Of a DNA stretch of 64,000 bases, positions 59,001-64,000 are shown in pieces. The stretch's first letter is position 1; each line of letters starts with the position of its first letter. Source of the stretch: Amphibalanus amphitrite. Lineage: Eukaryota > Arthropoda > Thecostraca > Balanomorpha > Balanidae. The position numbers and the translations under genes were made by a program. The stretch lies in the NCBI RefSeq assembly GCF_019059575.1, contig NW_024881539.1:620001-684000 (forward strand). Direction: 5' to 3'. A model generated the notes under the pieces. It saw nothing but the letters and a program-made list of their open reading frames with translations, did not search any database and had not been told where the DNA came from.

Positions 59001-60783
59001 TTAACCCTCGCCGGCACAGGGGGTTGATGCAACCCCCCTAAGGTTTTCGCGAATAACTCGCGGTAAAAGCGGCCGATCGCGACGAAACTTTCAGTACCCT
59101 CGCATTAATTAATTTTAAACCTACCCTGAAAATTTCATGACCCTGACCCAAATGACCTTTGACCTGTGACCTCTTTTCTGAGACCATGTTTGGCCGGAAT
59201 CGCGATTCTGCTTATGTCGGCTCGCATTAGCCGCGCGTTTGCAAGCTTTTCGTGGTTTCAAACGCTCAAACATGTAATTTGATGTTGCTTCCATGCATTA
59301 GGGTGGGTGTCAAGGTCACCTGGAGGTCAGGTCAGGTCATTGACCTTTGGTGACCTCGGGTGACCTCGGTTCACTTTTTCGAGCTGTACATGTTTCTAGG
59401 CTAGTTTTTGGAGCTGAATTCGAATTTAGCAACCATTTGAACATTTACAAAGTAGTTTTGGTGCCTTCGTAACATGTTACGAAGCTGTCAGAGGCGGTTG
59501 ACACGTATTACGAATACCCGTCACAACCCCTACCGGTTGACCTGACCTGACCTGACCCGACCTGGTCTAAATGCTTAAAGACATCATCTCTGATCAACAC
59601 TAACACGATATTCGTGATCAGCACCCCGGAAAACCACATAGCAGCCACACTTTACGACTTTCTAACAGGTCCCGATTTTCCCGGTTTTCGGGTCATTGAC
59701 CTGACCTGGAAGGTCACCCGATGACCTAGGACCTTAACCCTCGCATGTGTGCGGCGTTTGCCAGCTTCTAATGTGTAGGGGGGGGGGGGTCGGTTGGACC
59801 CCCCCTTGCCGTTTGGCCCCTGATCGAGTTAGAGCTTCGCGGAAAAAACGAGCGTGTTGCCCGTGACGAGAGGAAGCCGATGATACCCAATTTTAAGGTC
59901 CTAGGTCATTGGTTGACCTTCCAGGTCAGGTCAATGACCCAAAGTCGGGAAAATCGGGACCTGTTAGAAAGTCGTAAATTGTGGCTGCTAAGGGGTTTTT
60001 CGGGGTGCTGATCACGAATATCGTGTTAGTTTTGATCACAGATGATGTCTTGAAGCATTTAGACCAGGTCGGGTCAGGTCAGGTCAGGTCAACCAGTAGG
60101 CGTCGTGACGGGTATTCGTAGTACGTGTCAACCGCCTCTGACAGCTTCGTAACATGTTACGAAGTCACCAAAACTACTTCGTAAATGTTCAAATGGTTGC
60201 TAAATTCGAATTCAGCTCCAAAAACTAGCCTAGAAACATGTAAAACTCGAAAAAGTGAACCGAGGTCACCCGAGGTCACCAAAGGTCAATGACCTGACCT
60301 GACCTTCAGGTGACCTTGACACACACGGGAGTAACATCAAATCACATGTTTGAACGTTTGAAACCACGAAAAGCTTGCAAACACGCGGCTAGTGCGAGCC
60401 GACATACGCGAAATCGCGATTCCGGCCAAACATGGTCTCGGAAAAGAGGTCACAGGTCAAAGGTCATTTGGGTCAGGGTCATGAAATTTTCAGGGTAGGT
60501 GTAAAATTGATCAATGCGAGGGTACTGAAAGTTTCGTCGCGATTGGCCGCTTTTTACGCGAGTTATTCGCGAAAAACCATGGGGGGGGGGTCCATCCGAC
60601 CCCCCCCCCCTACACATGCGAGGGTTAAAATTGGGTATCATCGGCTTCCTCTTGTGACGGGCAACACGCTCGTTTTTTCCGCGAAGCTCTAGCTCGATCA
60701 GGGGCCAAACGCGAGGGGGGTCGTACCAACGTACCCCTTGTACCGTCGAAGGACGCAAAATGGCCTGTGCCGGCGAGGGTTAA
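59001..60783. mobile_element. AGGTCA-family TTAA element (outer), split by a sister copy
   Basis: The ends TTAA-CCCTCGCCGGCACAGG and CCTGTGCCGGCGAGGG-TTAA are perfect inverted repeats. The outer copy consists of 59001-59733 plus 60629-60783. It was entered at an internal TTAA (AGGACC-TTAA-AATTGGG) by an inverted relative, creating a large palindrome. Confidence 0.9.
59734..60628. mobile_element. AGGTCA-family TTAA element (inner), 895 bp, full length
   Basis: The ends are TTAA-CCCTCGCATGTGT and ACACATGCGAGGG-TTAA. Terminal G/C hairpins are at 59777-59806 and 60580-60611. It retains its own uninterrupted version of the site it entered (about 59893-59910, reverse orientation), confirming that both are the same family. 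It offers the best local consensus: no ORF, many GGTCA/TGACC words, including a tandem run at 60068-60092. Confidence 0.9.
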
Positions 60784-60786
60784 AAC

Positions 60787-60960
60787 TTAACCCTCGCCCT
60801 GGCAGGGGGGGGGGGGTCGATTCGACCCACCCTAAGGTTTTCGTCATGCAATTTGTGTGATTTTGATTTAATCCAACTTCCTAACCCTGTCTTGTACCAA
60901 GCGCCTGATAAAAAATCACTAAAACGTTTAAACAAAAAACACCAGTCACCATATCATTCA
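60787..60960. mobile_element. Left end of a further AGGTCA-family element
   Basis: TTAA-CCCTCGCCCTGGCAGGGG with a G/C hairpin (60806-60832) begins four bases after the previous element and is cut off by the element at 60966. Confidence 0.65.
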
Positions 60961-60965
60961 AAGCA

Positions 60966-62857
60966 GGGGCATTCCACGATAGATCGTACCACTTTTTTCT
61001 AATTTGACACCCTCATCTCTCGGAATTTGACGAAAATTGGTCTCAGGGGTAATCTGGGGCTCTGAATCTACCTGTAACAATTTCAGACTCATCAGATAAG
61101 TATTTTTTGAGTTATGGCGTATAACATTTTTTTGGATCTTGCTTTGCAGCGCTAAGTTTGGTGGGCTGTAACTCTAAGACGGATTATTCAAATGCCAAAT
61201 GTTAGATAACATTGAACTTGCAATGAAACAGAGATTAATATGTATTTTTGAAATTTCGAAAAATACGCTATTTTTGATATATGACATATCGAGTTTTCTT
61301 TCATTTGCATTTTTTGGACTTATGGACCAAATTTTTTTGAATTTTTATTTCTTTAAAAAAAATATTTAGCTCATTGTTAAGAAGTGTGCAAAAAATTAGG
61401 AAGGTGTTCTTTCTATAAATGTATTTATTTTACGTCACGATAACGGTTTCGAATAGTGATTTTGGGAGGGGAGCTTACAAATGGCGTGGTAAAGCTGCCT
61501 AGTGACATCACGGGTTACTGAAATTTCACTTGAAGTCTTAGTCATCTGAAAAAAATGAAAAGAGGGTTCATCCAACCCTCTTTCCTATAAGCGCGAGAGT
61601 GAAAAAGGCTGTTTGGTTCTGACATTGTTTTGGACGCCAATGACCATAGCTGTCCGAGATAAGAGTTACAGGACGCATACATGGTGTCCTCCAGAGGTCT
61701 CACAACTTATATATCTGGGAATTTTTGAAGGTCACATGAGTCACGTGACATCACTGTTATAAGTCAATGGGGAAATATAAAATCTGTTATTTTGGCGCCG
61801 ATAATGATCTAAAACTATCTCACGTACATGGTATCGTGATTTGATGCACTCCTTGCAAGGTCCAATGCTTCACTTTTGCATTGTTAACCTTGCGTGACGT
61901 CATTTATGACGTCACTAGGGTCGTACGAGTTTTTCGTCAATAACTCCTGATCAAATTGAGCTAGAGAGTCGGGAAAGCCACCAATGGACTCCGGAAGACC
62001 TTCCAAATCGAATGATATGCCATATGATACCCTTTGCCCAGCTTCGTGACCTGAGGGGCTCTGACCTGACCTTGACCCGAGGTCAACTACTTAAGTTGAC
62101 CTCACCCTAACAAAAAGTATACCATTCGACGCACCTGAGCTAGGCGAACACAATGATGCCAAAATCGCGGCTCTGCGGCCATTTTTTGCGAAGTTATTTA
62201 CTAAAAACCGAACCCGTAACTTCAGTCACTTGACCTGACCTCAGATGCTACCGGTTAACCTGAGACCTTAAAATTGGGTACCAATCGCTGCGACTTGTAA
62301 CGGCACACACGTTCGTTTTTTTCCGCGAGGCTCTACCTCTATTAGAAGCAAAACGGCGTGCTGGGGTCGTATCAACCCCTCCGAAACCCATTTTGTTTGC
62401 GGGAAAATGAGGAACTTATAGAAAGAACACCTTTCTAATTTTTTGCATGTCGATTTGCAATGACATGAAGTTCATTTTGAAAAAATAAAAATGTGAAAAA
62501 TTTTGGTCCCAAAAGTCATTAGAGGCAAATGAAAAAAGATTAAGGGTTTTGTTCAGCAATCAAATTTTTTTAAAAGAATTTTTTAAAAAGTAATATCAAT
62601 TTTTGGTTCATCGCAAGCTTAGTGTTGTTTCCCGTTTGTTGGTTGCATAACCCGTTCCTGCGTTATAGGCCATCAAACTCACCGTTACAAACCGAAGTTA
62701 AAAAAAGTAATGCAATATAACTCAAAAAGTTTTGATCTGAGAAGTCTGATATTTTGCCAGGCGTCTTTGGGGCCTATGATTACCCCTAAGACCGATTTTC
62801 ATTAAAATCTGAGAGATGAGGGTGACGGGCCTGGTACGATCTATCGTGGAATGCCCC
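60966..62857. mobile_element. Element with GGGGCATTCCACGATAGATC inverted arms
   Basis: The left end GGGGCATTCCACGATAGATC and the right end, its inverse, are flanked by AGCA (60962-60965 and 62858-62861). The arms stay complementary for roughly 450 bp, with shared CAAAAAATTAG-AAGGTGTTC blocks at 61389 and 62440. The centre (about 61520-62400) is AGGTCA-family sequence with GGTCA words at 62045-62105 and 62220-62260. No coding sequence is recognised. Confidence 0.75.
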
Positions 62858-62879
62858 AGCAATCAAACAACGTAAGCAT

Positions 62880-64000
62880 GGAACATTTTTTTTTACACGC
62901 CCAGCGCGGTGGAGAGCCGTCCGCGATCCCCTCCCCTCCCTCCCCCTCCTTGTGTGTGCGGTGATCCCCGAGGTGGCGCCCCTATTGACCTATCTGTCAT
63001 AGATGCCGTTCGGCGGCCGCCGGCCCGCTATCGCCCCACCGCCACTGGTCGCATCCATCATGGTAGATCGGAACTGATCATAACGAATGACCGCTGCCGG
63101 CGGCCGGCCGGCTCATATCCCGTCGGGTCCGACCCACGGCGGCCGTAAACGGTGCTCCGAGTGGACATGGGCCATCGCGTCTGACCAGCCACGGCGGCGT
63201 CGGGGGTCTATGGTTGGTCAGCGGGTCTGTGGTCGATCATTAGGGAGAGGCATAGAGTGTGCTGTCGGTCAGTAGGGACATACATCTTATGTGGTCGGTA
63301 AGGAGAATCACATACAATGTGTGCGGTCTTCAGTACCTAATTACATCGGGATATCCACAATGTCTTTAGCTTGGGATATGCAGCGTCTCTAGCTGGTCAG
63401 GTCGGTCTGCCTTTGTGGTGTGGCTACTAGCTTGTCTAGAGAGACGAACGCAGTGGGTCCTTTCAGCGGTCTCCATTCAATGCCGGTCGTACTCTGTTGG
63501 GAAATTACTGTCCGGACCGCCAGATTGAACTGCTGATCACCAACAGGGGTGAACGAGGATGTATGCGTGCCCTGGGAACTGGCAAGAGTCATTCTAATTT
63601 TGAACCAGACGTTTTGCATTCTGAAAAGGGTTAAAAGTGGTGGCCAGCTTTTTGAATTTCCCCAGGGTGCAGCTGAAGAAGTTAACTTGTGTTCGATCTG
63701 AGGCAATTACTTCAAGTTTCAATCCTTTTTCTCTTAAGTATGGCGCCCGCAACAATAAAGACACGAGTTATTCATTCAGCTATATGGTTCTATTCAGCTA
63801 AACATCGTGATGTGACGGGAGCTATTGGCATCCCTTTTGCTGCTTTCCAGGTGTGTTGCTAAAAATTATCCAGCTCAAAGTAATTGTGCTGGCATATACC
63901 GTAACCATGCAGCTCAAGGTTTCTTGTAAAAGGGAAAAATTTCCATAAGGTTCATAATGAAATTAAAATGATATCACATGAAGTCTGCAATTTTGAAGCA
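62880..64000. other. Right-end region: GC-rich patch then AT-rich sequence
   Basis: A GC-rich segment (62905-63150) precedes ordinary sequence. A 105-codon minus-strand frame at 63389-63706 matches nothing I know. No gene is supported up to the window edge. Confidence 0.4.

Overview
The window is nuclear DNA from an arthropod, most likely a crustacean. It carries spliced genes with GT-AG introns and two structural cuticle proteins with Rebers-Riddiford chitin-binding domains. One of these has the Ala-rich DT-EV-AAKAEF-RLY repeat style that I associate with crustacean cuticle proteins. A barnacle or other crustacean would fit, but the sequence alone does not settle the species. Gene density is low, and most of the window is transposon-derived sequence nested several layers deep.

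Four protein-coding genes are well supported. (1) Positions 1-8890, minus strand: the N-terminal two thirds of a PAXBP1/GCFC2 homolog (GC-rich-sequence DNA-binding factor family). I could place ten complete exons and the start of an eleventh, all phase-consistent; the C-terminal half lies beyond the left edge. (2) 32497-33775, plus strand: a small secreted cuticle protein in two exons with a TATA box. (3) 37772-41429, plus strand: an eight-exon DEG/ENaC-family sodium channel subunit, unusually short. (4) 42039-43246, minus strand: a second, larger cuticle protein in two exons with a TATA box. Both cuticle genes have a tiny first coding exon (5 and 4 codons) followed by a phase-0 intron inside the signal peptide. 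Weaker candidates are a kinase-like exon remnant near 18.4-18.6 kb and a three-exon transcription-unit candidate at 54.4-56.1 kb.

The rest is a layered record of transposition. Several elements can be delimited because the target-site duplications or paralogous empty sites are still readable. hAT-type elements with 8-bp duplications lie at 23232-24015, 24231-28546, 36569-37248, 44017-50191 and 51272-57944. A degenerate mariner with intact TA-flanked termini lies at 31082-32231. Two families sit at TTAA. One has the AGGGACCCTCCCACC terminus (9049, 20066 and 51818). The other is a striking family with CCCTCGCC-type ends, terminal G and C runs and an interior packed with AGGTCA/TGACCT half-sites (2414, 24208, 46319, 52541, 59001, 59734, 60787, plus fragments at 28.8 and 50.5 kb). 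At 51.3-57.9 kb the nesting is four deep: a hAT element contains an AGGTCA element, which contains a 4.2-kb long-inverted-repeat element with spliced exon-like DNA, one arm of which is split by a small hairpin element.

Other large non-genic structures are a 286-bp tandem repeat (9603-10483), two foldback elements (10.7-13.65 kb), a roughly 1.8-kb tandem duplication with shorter subrepeats (13.65-18.19 kb) and a 21-bp minisatellite that stays open on both strands (24.45-25.69 kb). The parts of the window between 18.7-23.2, 33.8-36.5 and 57.9-59.0 kb, and to the right of 62.9 kb, hold no gene I can support.
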